From NCBI GenBank assembly GCA_017506865.1, contig JAFCMP010000024.1, forward strand, positions 620,001 through 684,000: a DNA stretch of 64,000 nt, given 5' to 3'. Under the pieces are notes generated by a model, which searched no databases, had not been told where the DNA came from, and was given only the letters and a program-made list of their open reading frames with translations. Below, in pieces: positions 10,301 to 20,400 of the stretch; position 1 is the first letter of the stretch, and every line of letters starts with the position of its first letter. Position numbers and translations under genes: made by a program. This stretch comes from Tribonema minus (lineage: Eukaryota; Sar; Xanthophyceae; Tribonematales; Tribonemataceae).

Positions 10301-12612
10301 ATGTATGTACCCATGCACCCCTGACGTGTGTGAACGCATGCCCCCCTGCCCCCCAGGACCTCCTTGACATACCGCGCGGCATACACGCCTTCCCGGAGCT
10401 GGACGGCAAGTCGCCACCCAAGGAGAAGCTCGTGGAGCGTCTCGTGGAGTGGCTCGAAAACCCCCAGCCCAGCGGCAAGAAGCGCAAGGCGCCGAAGGCC
10501 GCAAAGAAGGGGGCGAAGAAGAAGGCAGCGGGGGGGGGGAAGCCTGGCAAGAAGGCTGGGGCGAAGGGGGACAAGAGAAAGGCCGCGGTGGTGCCGACGG
10601 GGGGGGACAGTACGGAGGAGGAGGAGGGGGGTGAAGAGGAGGAGGAAGAGGGGGAGGAGGGGGGTCAAGAAACGGTCAGTGACTGTGTGCATTTGCATAT
10701 GGGCTAGAATGCGCCTGATAGAGGGGCTGTGATGCTTCTTGTTGTTGTCGCACGTGAGGTATACCGCTCACAGAAATGTACAAGTATCAAGTGGATGGGG
10801 GTAAAGAGGAGGAGGGGGAGGAGCAGTAGGGGGTGAAGGAACGGTAAGAGATTGTCTGCATCTGCAGATATTTTAGGAATGCGCCTGATAGAGGGGCTAT
10901 CGTGCTTCTTGTTGTTGCACTTGTGGCATGCAGCTTGCCAGAAAATGTACAAATATTGAGTGGATCATATCATGTTTGTTGTGGAACGGCGTGCATCTCA
11001 CCGCTCTGGAGCGGGAAGCGCAGGAGGGCGGTGACGGTAAGTGATCGCGCCAAACTGTCAGAAGGGTCGGGAGCAGAAAGACATGGCAAGTGGTCATGTG
11101 CATACGCTCACAAGACTCCGTGACGCTTTTTGTCATTGCAGTTGCAGTTCCCAGCATGCAAGCACCAGGAGTAGTCATGCTTTCAGTGCGTAACAGCACC
11201 CGCCTTTGGAAAGCCACTAGTACTTTCTGGTGTTGTAGATCAACAATGATGACATCGATTGAACTTCAACTTCAAGTCGCTCCTCTGCGCAGTATGACGC
11301 AGAACTGCCCCCCCTTGAAGGCTTCGGCCACCACTGCTGAGCCACTGCGCACCTTTCCTTCCTTTCACGTCCAGGACGAGGAAGAGCCACCGGAGCCGCC
11401 AGCAAGAAAGGCCGCGCCCGCAAAAAAACAGCCTCCCCCCGCAAAGAAACAACCCGCGCCAGCAGCAGCAGCACCAGCAGCAGCAGCGCCAAAAAAGAGC
11501 GGCGGCGGCAGCAGCGGCAGCGGCGGCAGCGGCGGCGGCGGCAGCAGCGGCGGCGGCAGCAGCAACGGCAAGGGTGGTGATGCTCCGAAAGCGGAGCCCA
11601 CGCCCGAGGAGCTGAAGGCGAAGGTGGAAGAGATGCTCGCCGAGGGGGGGCTGGAGATGGACAGCATCACCTTCAAGCAGTTTGCCGCGCAGGTTCGTGC
11701 ATACCTGCATACCCCTGCTTTTGTGGAAACGATTTAATAAGATCATAGAACTCCAAGTAGGTGACAGGGTGTGGCTGGCCGTCAGTGCCTTCTACCGATG
11801 ACCGTGGTCGCCGCTGCTGCAGCAGTTGCTATCATGGCCGCAGGCTTGAGACTGCGTTATCATACGCGTCGACCGGTGCAAGCAGTTCGCCGCGCAGGTG
11901 CGTACCTGCATACCCCTGCTTTTGTGAGGGCGGTGATGCTGCAGACACACACCAGCGATGCGTCCTCTCGACGAACTGCTCGCTGCGTGATCAGCCGAGC
12001 CGCAGCATGCTAGGGCGGGGCCTGCCGTACCAGTCATTTATTTAGGTTGAGGTACATTTCAGATCCATCTCCCATACAAATGCCCACTTTCAGTTTCCCT
12101 ACGCGTCTTAGGGTTAACGTGGCACAACGCACTCGACGGTGGTGATGCTGTGAAGGGGGCTGGCCTGAGGGGCTCTGGTGACACGGTGGTCAGGGGCGCG
12201 TAGCACGGTCTGGCTGAGTGCACGCAGTCGCCAACCACCGTCATCGCCAATGATTGGCGCACGTTTGGGGTCAGGGCTAGGGTTAGGCAGCGCGAAATGA
12301 GTGCTGACGTGTTCAGTAGCGGGTCAACGGACACACGTGTGTGATTTGGACATCAGGATGGCCACAGCGATCTTGGCTGTGTATCCTCTCGGCGGTTGAA
12401 TCGGAGCAAACACTCAAGCGCTCATTCTCATTACTCCGCTGTATTCTCCCTGCGTTTGAATCGCAATGAGCCATGAAGCGCTCACCATTCCGCAACAGGT
12501 CGCGTCTCAATGCGCGCATCATCGCTGCTGGTGTCTGCCGCAGGTGGAGCAGGCATTCGGCGGCGTGTCCCTGGTGCACCGCAGGGCAGAGCTCAAGGCG
12601 ATGCTGGTGTGA
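7366..12612 (+). CDS. DEK: DEK-domain chromatin protein
   Basis: A DNA- and histone-binding nuclear protein of the DEK family. Exons: 7366-7401, 7852-8076, 9377-9496, 10357-10674, 11375-11692, 12544-12612, all joined in phase 0, giving 361 aa. Exon 2 has GKGERLGHIENV and LKKLHTIAFGRAGKATE, running into VKANLKQFSGLVY, the hallmark DEK core. The SAP-like helix pair follows (LKDCM joined to DLLDIPRG, then KEKLVERLVEWLENP). Next come a Lys/Ala-rich basic tract, a Glu-rich acidic tract, a Gly/Ser linker, and the DEK C-terminal domain (TPEELKAKVEEMLAEGGLEM..., ending EQAFGGVSLVHRRAELKAML). Start: the first ATG, reading MPDDEDASAAAD up to GTGAGT. A small open block at 10148-10196 is a possible extra exon but breaks the phase and the SAP alignment, so I left it out. 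Confidence 0.93.
8160..8460 (+). repeat. Downstream echoes of DEK exon 2 (two copies)
   Basis: The exon end coding LKKLHTIAFGRAGKATE plus its donor recurs ending near 8241 and 8440 (real end 8076). The copies read LKKLHPIAFGRAGKATE and LKKLHTIAFGRAGKATE, so protein-level identity is very high. Both keep GAG then GTGCGCGC. The intron stretch TTCYGTAGCAGCAGCTTTTGTG is copied too. Confidence 0.9.
8740..9376 (+). repeat. Upstream echoes of DEK exon 3 (five copies, about 125 bp period)
   Basis: The exon start GTGAAGGCGAACCTCAAGC and its acceptor recur with starts near 8752, 8875, 8998, 9128 and 9257 (real start 9377). Spacings are 123, 123, 130, 129 and 120 bp. Most copies keep GCCGCGYGCC followed by a CAG or AAG acceptor. 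They also share ATATGAATG-type sequence and AACAATGAG farther along. The array is regular enough to look like a small satellite made from an exon border. Confidence 0.92.
9655..9945 (+). repeat. Downstream echoes of DEK exon 3 (two copies)
   Basis: The exon end ATGCTGTCCACRCTCAAGG plus ACTGCATGG and the donor recurs at about 9664-9692 and 9881-9909 (real end 9496), each followed by the related string TGCACATA. Together with the preceding array, exon 3 has 5'-edge copies only upstream and 3'-edge copies only downstream. Confidence 0.88.
10199..10228 (+). repeat. Interstitial telomere-like repeat, about five units of TTAGGG type
   Basis: TTTAGGGCTAGGG is followed by perfect TTAGGG units, inside a DEK intron. 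A further GTTAGCGTTAGGGTAAG relic lies near 10277-10292. Confidence 0.85.
10790..11100 (+). repeat. Downstream echo of DEK exon 4 with its intron flank
   Basis: The block 10793-10920 repeats 10617-10748: GGGTGAAGAGGAGGAGG-like acidic codons, ACGGT donor, then the long intron match AATGCGCCTGATAGAGGGGC and the string CTTCTTGTTGTT. A weaker third relic with a donor lies near 11020-11045. Here the copied unit is mostly intron. Confidence 0.82.
11735..11832. repeat. Dispersed repeat, copy 1 (DEK intron)
   Basis: About 95 bp running from AATAAGATCATAGAACTCC to GACCGTGGTCGCCGCTGCTG plus CAG. It matches 15962-16060 in another gene at roughly 80 percent by eye; the AAGACCGTAGAGCTC part is seen again at 17106-17120. 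Family unknown; it may be a short non-autonomous element. Confidence 0.6.
11868..11945 (+). repeat. Downstream echo of DEK exon 5
   Basis: GCAAGCAGTTYGCCGCGCAGGT plus GTACCTGCATACCCCTGCTTTTGTG copies the exon end (coding KQFAAQ), the donor and the first 35 intron bases, which lie at 11680-11725. Confidence 0.88.
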
Positions 12613-14424
12613 GAGGGGCAGCCCCGCCACCCCCCCCTCCCCACTTCCATCAACAAGATCCCCCCCACCACCCCCCCCGTACACACACGGGCGGATGATG
12701 CTGCTCTCACCGCTAGGGTTCACCGGCAAGACAACTCCCCTCCCCGTGCACACAAAGACAGAAGAGACGCTGCACACGCCGCTAGGCACTGTACGCACTC
12801 ATCCACCAGTCGGTCGGTCGCGCCAGCGTGCGCGCGCACGAGCGGTTCACTCCACTAGCCTTCGCGCGCCTGCCGCGATGGTCTTCTTCCGGTGACAGCA
12901 GACTCAGTGTGGCGTCTGGTGAGGATGGTCGCCCCTCAGCTGCAGCGCAGAAGGCGCTGCGCCACGCACGGCCAGCCCTGGCTCCTGCCGGCAACGGCTA
13001 CTGCTGAGTCGCCAGCTGGCATCGCCGCTAGTCAATGACAACTTTCGCTCATCTGTGGTGTTTTTTCGTCTCTACACTTGCTGATGTACATGCGGCGCAT
13101 ACTTTGCATGCGCTCTCACACCCCATCCTTCCTGTAGTTGAAGTTTCCGTGGTTCCGTTCTCGGGCACAGGCTCCGGGACTGGAACGATGCAACCTCCAG
13201 CATTTTCAGGTCCCCGCTCCTGCTGTGGCACACTAGCCGCTCGGGGCTTGCGCACACATAGCGCAGCCAGCCAGCGGTGCTGTGGACTCTCGCAGACTGA
13301 AGCTTACGCTTCAGCGTCTTGGGGAGAGCCCGGTTTAGGATCTGGATTTCTCCACACCCAAGTCCTGACCAGGCACGAGCTTCGTTGCAGAGGTAATCAT
13401 GTCTCTGTCATTCGCACGACGCTCAGTCTGCTGCAATGCTTCTTACTGCTCAGGGAATCCTGCACGCGCTTGCGTGTTGAGCCACTTCCACTAAGTAGAC
13501 TCTGCGGGTAATTAGGCATCTCAGCATTGCATTCGCCATGATGCGCGCTGATGCTACGATGGGTGGCTTTCAGTTATCAAGTTGGTGATCTGATGCCAGA
13601 AGCGTGTAAGATCTTTCGCCGATGTAGCGAGAATGACCATGCTTTGGGCAAGTGCTGCTTGGCTACAGATTGGTACTGTATCACCAATCTGATCTCAACA
13701 TGGGAGTTTTCACCTTCAACTTGGGTCCTAGTTTTTTTTTTTCAAACGAAGTTCTGTCGGGACAGTTGCCACATACCATTGTTACACCATTGTAACTATT
13801 TCGCCCGTATCTGGCAAGACCGCATGCTGTCTCCCAAGTTGTCCGTTTCACAGACAACCTCACTACCAGTGTGCCCCTGCTGTATATATCCTGGTGCATA
13901 AATCTGAGCAATGCGTACTCCGAGACACACTGCGCCGCCGCGCCGTCGCAGCAACCTTGTTGCGCAGTTTCGCCGCCAGTTTCACAAGCGCCATTCGTGC
14001 ACACCATCCACGACTTTCCTACATAGTCCGAGAGCCACGTCGCCTGGGCGCCAACTCCATCGCCGACCCTCACGTTTGCCTAAAGGCGCGTGCCGTCACG
14101 GTCGCGTCCTCACGAGTGCTCGCGCGCTGTCGAGTGCTCGTGACCGCACCCCGCTTGCCCATCTGCGTGACACCGGGCCTGCCCATTGAGATAACTTCAA
14201 CATGGTAATACAACGTCAACATGATACAAACCGACCCACATACCAGGTTCTCTCGGCGGCACCGCCGTACCGCGCCGCACTCCCAACCACCACTAAACCT
14301 CAAGCGCGCTCGCTCCACACACACACCACCAGCGCCGCACCGCGCTGCGCCCCCAACGACAACCAATCACCTCAAGCGCGCGCTCGCTCCACATGTGCTG
14401 CAGCGCTCAGCGCGAACCAGCACC
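12613..14424. other. Intergenic region between DEK and the CHI-fold gene
   Basis: No coding block with family similarity or sustained codon bias was found. Composition drops in GC around 13700-13900, with a short T run at 13732-13742. The DEK 3' UTR and the CHI-fold promoter and 5' UTR must lie here. Confidence 0.4.
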
Positions 14425-17400
14425 ATGCCAGACACCATCGTCGAGCCCGTCACGGGCATCGCGCTCGCGGCGACCGCCAGCTTCGGCGGCAGCGCTCAGC
14501 TGCGCTGCGTCGGCGCCGGCGCGCGCGTCAAGAGCGTCGCGCTCGCCAGCGTCAAGGTCTACGCGCTCGCGCTGTACGTGGAGCCCGGCGGCGCGGCGCG
14601 CGCGCTGGCGCGGTACGAGGGCGTCGCGCCCGCGGAGCGCGCGCGGGACGTGGGCTTTTACGAGGAGCTCATGAAGGTGTGACCTAGTTCTAACCCTAAC
14701 CCTAACCCTGACCCTACTCCTACCCCTAACCCCATCCCTGACCCTGACCCGAGCCCTAGCTTTCACCGTCGCAGTGGCCTGCGGGCTGCGGGATGCGGGA
14801 TTCTGTGACGCGCTCATGAGAGTCGGCCTGACCCAAACTTCAATTCTACTGAGTTGAGACCTTACTTGAACGCTGGCCAAGTCTGCGGGCGTCGCGCCCG
14901 CGGAGCGCGCCAAGGACGCGGGCTTCTACGAGGAGCTCATGAAGGCGTGACCTAAGTAGTTATAACCCTAACCCTAACCCTAACCCTGGCCCTGACTAGA
15001 GCCCCAGCTGTGACCGCTAGCAGTACCCTGCAGGCTGCGGGGCGCGGGCTTTTGTGACGCGCTCATGTAGGTCGGCGTGACCCAACATTTCAAGTCTACT
15101 CAGTTGAACCCCGCCCTACGCAAACCCTAAGTGGCGCTGGCGGACCGTGCCAAGGACGCGGGCTGGTACGAGGAGCTCATGCAGGTTGGTTTAACTACAG
15201 CCCTAGCCGCAGGCTGAACCCTAATCCGGTGCCGAATGTTAACCCTAACTCTAGCCCAACCCCTGATTTGCGCCTGCGGAGCACGCCAAGGACGCGGGTT
15301 TCTACGAGGCGCTCATGAAGGTGTGACCTAACCCTCACCCCGACCCTAACCCTAACCCTAATCCTAGCGCCATCCCTAAACCTAACCCTAATCCTGACCC
15401 TGACACTGACCCTCAGCCGAGTCCTAACTTTCAAAACAGTCTGCAGGGCCTGCGGACTGGGGGCCGCGGGTGAGGCTAGCCTGATGCAAAGTTCAACTCT
15501 ACTCGGTTGAAATTTGGCTTGAACACACACGATTCGTGCCGATGGCTTGCGCCGAGGGCACGCGTCTCTGTGACGAGCTCATGACGGTCGGTCGGTACTA
15601 ACCCTGCGCCTGACCTCGACTCTCACCCTGAGTTGAAACATGAGCCTAGCCCTGCGTTGCGCCAGCGGATCACTCCAGGGACGCGAGTTGCTGTTACGCG
15701 CTCAGTAGAGGCGGTGCTGTTGCTTGCTCGACGGCGTGCGTCGAGGCGTGGCGGTCACTGTGCGAACACACTAGTGTCGTAATCTCTTGAGCTTCATGAA
15801 CTTCAAGTGCATGTATATGACGCGTGGCGTCCAACCTGGTTCTACTAGCAGATCAACTTGCAGACGCCATTTTTGTGACGCGCAAGTGCAAGCACTGGCG
15901 TCTTATGGTTGTAGTTGGGGTTAGGTACGACGCTCAAGTCATCACAATGCTTCATGAAAAACGAATTAAAGGATCGTAGAGCTCTAGGTGACAAGGGATG
16001 GTTAGCCGCCTTCCACCAATGACCGTGGTCGCCGCTGCTGCAGTCATTGGCCACGAGTCGAACAGTGCCACCATCATCACAGTAGGCGAAAGACTTCGGT
16101 GTGCAAGCGTTTTAGCGTTCGAGGAATGCGTGTACATAGTGGTTGTACGGCCCTGAACGGGCACCCACTTGAACCTGCCCGGCACAATGCATGCAATACC
16201 GCTGTGCACTTTCCATCTCAGACGGTGGCAGTCCTGAGCTGCCTGGTCATGTCATTCGCGCACGACGTGGGGCACGCCTCTGAGTAGGTTAACGCACTAT
16301 ACGGTAGGTATGAATATAAAACCTGACGTGTGCATAGTCCAAGCTGACCTGAGCAGTACAAGTACGTGACATATGCAATACCGCCTCGCGTGCGCATAGT
16401 CCAAACTGACCTGAGCAATACAGGTACTTGACACATGCAATACCGCGTCGCTCTTTCCGTCGCAGCCGGCGGTGTTCCCGCGCTGCCAGTTCATGTCGTT
16501 TGCGAGCGACTTGGGGCTCGCCCGAAGTCGCTCAATTACTAGAGATATGTAACCTTGAAGCTGACGTATAGACAATGTTCTTCAACCTGACGTGCACAGC
16601 ATTTGCGACACCGCGTACTTTCTCCTCTGCAGCCGGCGGCATTCCCGAGCTACCTGGTCATGTCGTTCGCGCGCAACGTGGGCACGCCCAAGGTGGTGGA
16701 GGCGCTGACTTCGGCCGTTCAGGTGATTCACATCCCCCCCCCATGCCCATAAACGCTCCTCCCCAAATTTGATATGCTGCGTTACAACAGGCGACCCGCT
16801 GTTGCACTAATACTGTCGTGATAAATTCTATTGATAGATAACATGCGCCATGTGGTGATGCCCAGGGTGGTGGAGGCCTCAACTTCGGCGGTTCAGGTGA
16901 CTCACACGCCCCCAAAACACCATACAACCACCCCTCCCCAGATTTGATCTGCTGCGTTACAACAGGCGGCCCGCCGTCGCACCGAATGCTTTCGTGACGA
17001 ATGCTCTTCACAGATCAACACGCGCTGACTGCGGCCGTCGAGGTGGTGCGCAGTTTCACCCACGTCGCCCAGGACTTGATTGCACTCCATGTACGCAAAC
17101 GAATCAAAAGACCGTAGAGCTCATTGATACCTCTGTTGCATAGCGAACACTCAAGCTTCAAATGGGCATGTCCGTGCCGGGTCGTGCAGTCTCCCCCGCA
17201 AGCGCACCGCACTGCATGAAGCTGTCGACGTGGCCATGGCGCCTCAGAAGGACAGCAGCAACTGCAAATGCACACTCCGGGAGGCAGTGCGCTGACGTGA
17301 AAAGAAAAAAAACCGTCTGGTGGCGGTTCATCGCAGCCAGACTCCAATGCTAACGGAGGAACTCTAATGCGCGCTTCAACTTCAAGCAGAAAGAAGTCAC

Positions 17401-20400
17401 ACGCCTGATGCGTGCTGCGGTGGCATGGCACCTCGAAGGAGGAGGCTGCCCTGCTAAGTGTGCACAAGCTTTTCAGCGGTTAAGCCAGGGTCACCGCAGT
17501 ACCCTCGGCTATACACTGCGCGCCGCTGGCTGTCTGCGGCCAGGAACATGTCTAGGCGTGCTGTACGCCTCACCCCAACCCCAACCCTATCTGCGGACGC
17601 GCCCAAGTCCGCAGAGACAAGCCACACGCATGCCAGCACACATGTTCTGAGCGGTGCATACGTTTAAGTGCACCGCGCATCATGTACGCCGGCATGCGTC
17701 GGGTATGGCTACTGTTACGGCTTGGGTGTGTGCACCTTAGTTGAGAGGGTGATATGCCATCAGAGAGTCCTGGTACCAGGACTCCATGTTGTCTTTAGGT
17801 GGTTGTATACAACATCATCACATTTGTAGTTCTAACCCTAGGGCCTATATGCCAGAGATTGAGAGCATTACACTTGCCTTCCTGGAAATTGCTGGAGCAA
17901 GACCGAGGGAAGCCCCCCACTGAAAGCATTGGAATGTGCAGCACCTCATAGCCCATCGCGTGAGCTTGCCGTTGCGATCTTGCAACGTCAATGGCCACCT
18001 CACTGCCGCTGCATCTGTCACCGCTGTGGCGGGGGTTAACTTACCCTAGCTATGAAGGTCAACTACACTATAACAGGTCATCCCTAACTTGTCTCAGATG
18101 GTGTGCGTCTGGCACATGCCCGCAGGGTGACCCCAGCTTTGAAGGACAACTACACTCAAACAGGTCATCCCTGACTTGTCTCAGTTGTGCGCGTGTGGCA
18201 CATGCCCGCGCGCACACTGCGCGTACACGCTACTCACCAGCGCCTGTGCCTCTGCGCGAATGTTCACTGCCTGCCAGTTAGCCGCCCCCCCCCCCCCCCC
18301 CCCGTGACCCGACGGTCCCGTCTACTGAGCATGCGTGGCAATGACATCACGGACGCTGAGTATGATGAACATGGTCATTACATCGGCGATGGAGACTTCT
18401 ACACAACCCCCTCCCAGCAAGGTCAACGGGAATTATCAAGAGTATCTTCACTGAGCTTACGCTTTCAGGGACTTCATGCGAGCCCGGCTGTTGGCGCGCC
18501 GCGGCAGCGATCGCCATCACCGCATTTGGCTGCGAATCGGATGTTGTGTGCGCCCAGGTGTTGTCGATACAACGCATCTCGGTAACGCATCTCGGTACCT
18601 GCACCGAGATGCGTTGCATCGACAATACCTGTACCAAGATGCGTTGTATGGACAACACCTGGGCGCACGGTTGCTTGTGTCGTGCCCATCCTCGCCGGCG
18701 AACTCTATGCTCCTGCTCCTCCTCGGTATGTAGGTAGAGAATGCAGTTGAGCACTGCTGCACGCCAGCGCTTAGAGCGTTTTGGAGCCAGCCGGCAGCGC
18801 GCCGACCACTTGTCAAAGGGCCGAAAGCTGGGCTCTCATGAAGTGCCGGAAAGCGTCAGCTCGGTGCAGATGCTTGTAATGACGTCGCTGACCTTGCTAG
18901 GGTCTGCGTAGAAGACTCCATTGCCGATGTAGTGACCGTGTTTATCATAGTAGTCGGCGTCCGTGACGTTATTGCCACACAAGCTCGGCAGACGGAATCG
19001 CCGGGTCACGGGGGGGGGGGGGGGGGTGACTGGCAGCGGCGACTCGCGCGAAGCCGCAGACGATGGTGACCAGAGTACACACGATATGCGCAGCAACAGA
19101 GACAATTAGGGATGACCTGTGCCAGTGTAGACGTCCTCACAGCTAAGGATGGCTACTTGCGCGGCGGCGGCGGCGGCAGCGACGGTGGTCGCCCGCACCT
19201 TCGCCGCTGCGCATGCGGAGGGGAGCGATGACCATCTTTCGTACAAGTCGCGAGCGTCGCGCTACCCTTCAGACCATTCCGACCGTTTCAGCGGGAATCT
19301 GCTGCCCGGTTGCTGGCTCAGCTGCCGCTGCTGCCGCTGGCTCTGCTGCCGCTGCAAGTTCTGCTGGCGCTGCTGGCGCTGCTGCCGCCGGTTCCGCTGC
19401 TGCTGCTGGCTCTGCTGCGGTTGCTGCTGACGCTGCTGCTGCTGCTGCTGCTGCTGCTGCCGCTAGTTCCGCCACTAGCGCTGCTGCTGCTGCTACCCGT
19501 CTCCTGCGCCGTCCCCTGCGCTAAGTGCACCAGGCGTTTGACGCCATTGAATGCCGTTCGAAGCGCGTTCTCATTGCCCTTTGAACGCCACCTTGCGGAT
19601 ATCTCCGCGCCATCGCCACACGTCGACTGCAGCGTCGGCGGTAGCCGTGTTCGCCATCCGCTCTGTGCGCCGCCTTGTTGTTCTCACCGATCCCACTTCA
19701 CACTTTATCACCCGCCACCGCGTTGATGTTTCGTACCACTAGGGTTAGCAGTGAGGTCAGAGGTGGAGGCAGGGGTGAGCTTAGGATTAGGGCTGGGCAC
19801 TGCCACGGGTCAAATTGTACGAGCACAGACTCCCACAGCTGATACCACACCATACACACTTTGTAAGCCTAAACATTATCCCACAAAAGTTAATCATGCA
19901 CCAAATTCCTAAAGATGGTAGCCAACAAAGACTAGCCCCACAAGGAAATAGAAGACAGTGGCGTTCACATTTCTTGCAGGGCGTTGCGCAGGATGTCCTC
20001 AAGAGCTTTGCCGGCCTGCTGAGCGCTGCGACACGGCCCTCCGTGCGCAAGCCATGAGTCACTTTGTGCGAGGGCAGACCTCACAGCTGATACGGCACAC
20101 CATACACGCCCTGTGATGTGTAAATTTCCATGCAGGGCGTCGCGCCGGATGTTCTCAAGAACTTTGCCGGCATGCTGGGCGCTGCAATGGGGCCCTCCAT
20201 GCGCAAGGGGGATGTCGTCGCCATGGGGTGGGAGGGGGAGGGCAGGCTGGCCGTGGTGGTGAGGGGTGTGAGGGTGGGGGAGGTGGCCGACGCGGTGCTC
20301 CCGGGAGCCATCTTCAAGGTGAACTTTGACACTTCAACTGTGCACTTTTTAGCAGTGAGGGTGAGGGAGGTGACCATCTTCAAGGTGAAATTTAACACTT

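Noticed and set aside
19149-19530. Ala- or Leu-rich plus-strand frames as a gene nested in the CHI-fold intron
   Set aside because: The frames come from a CTG/GCC repeat, and several are open at once.
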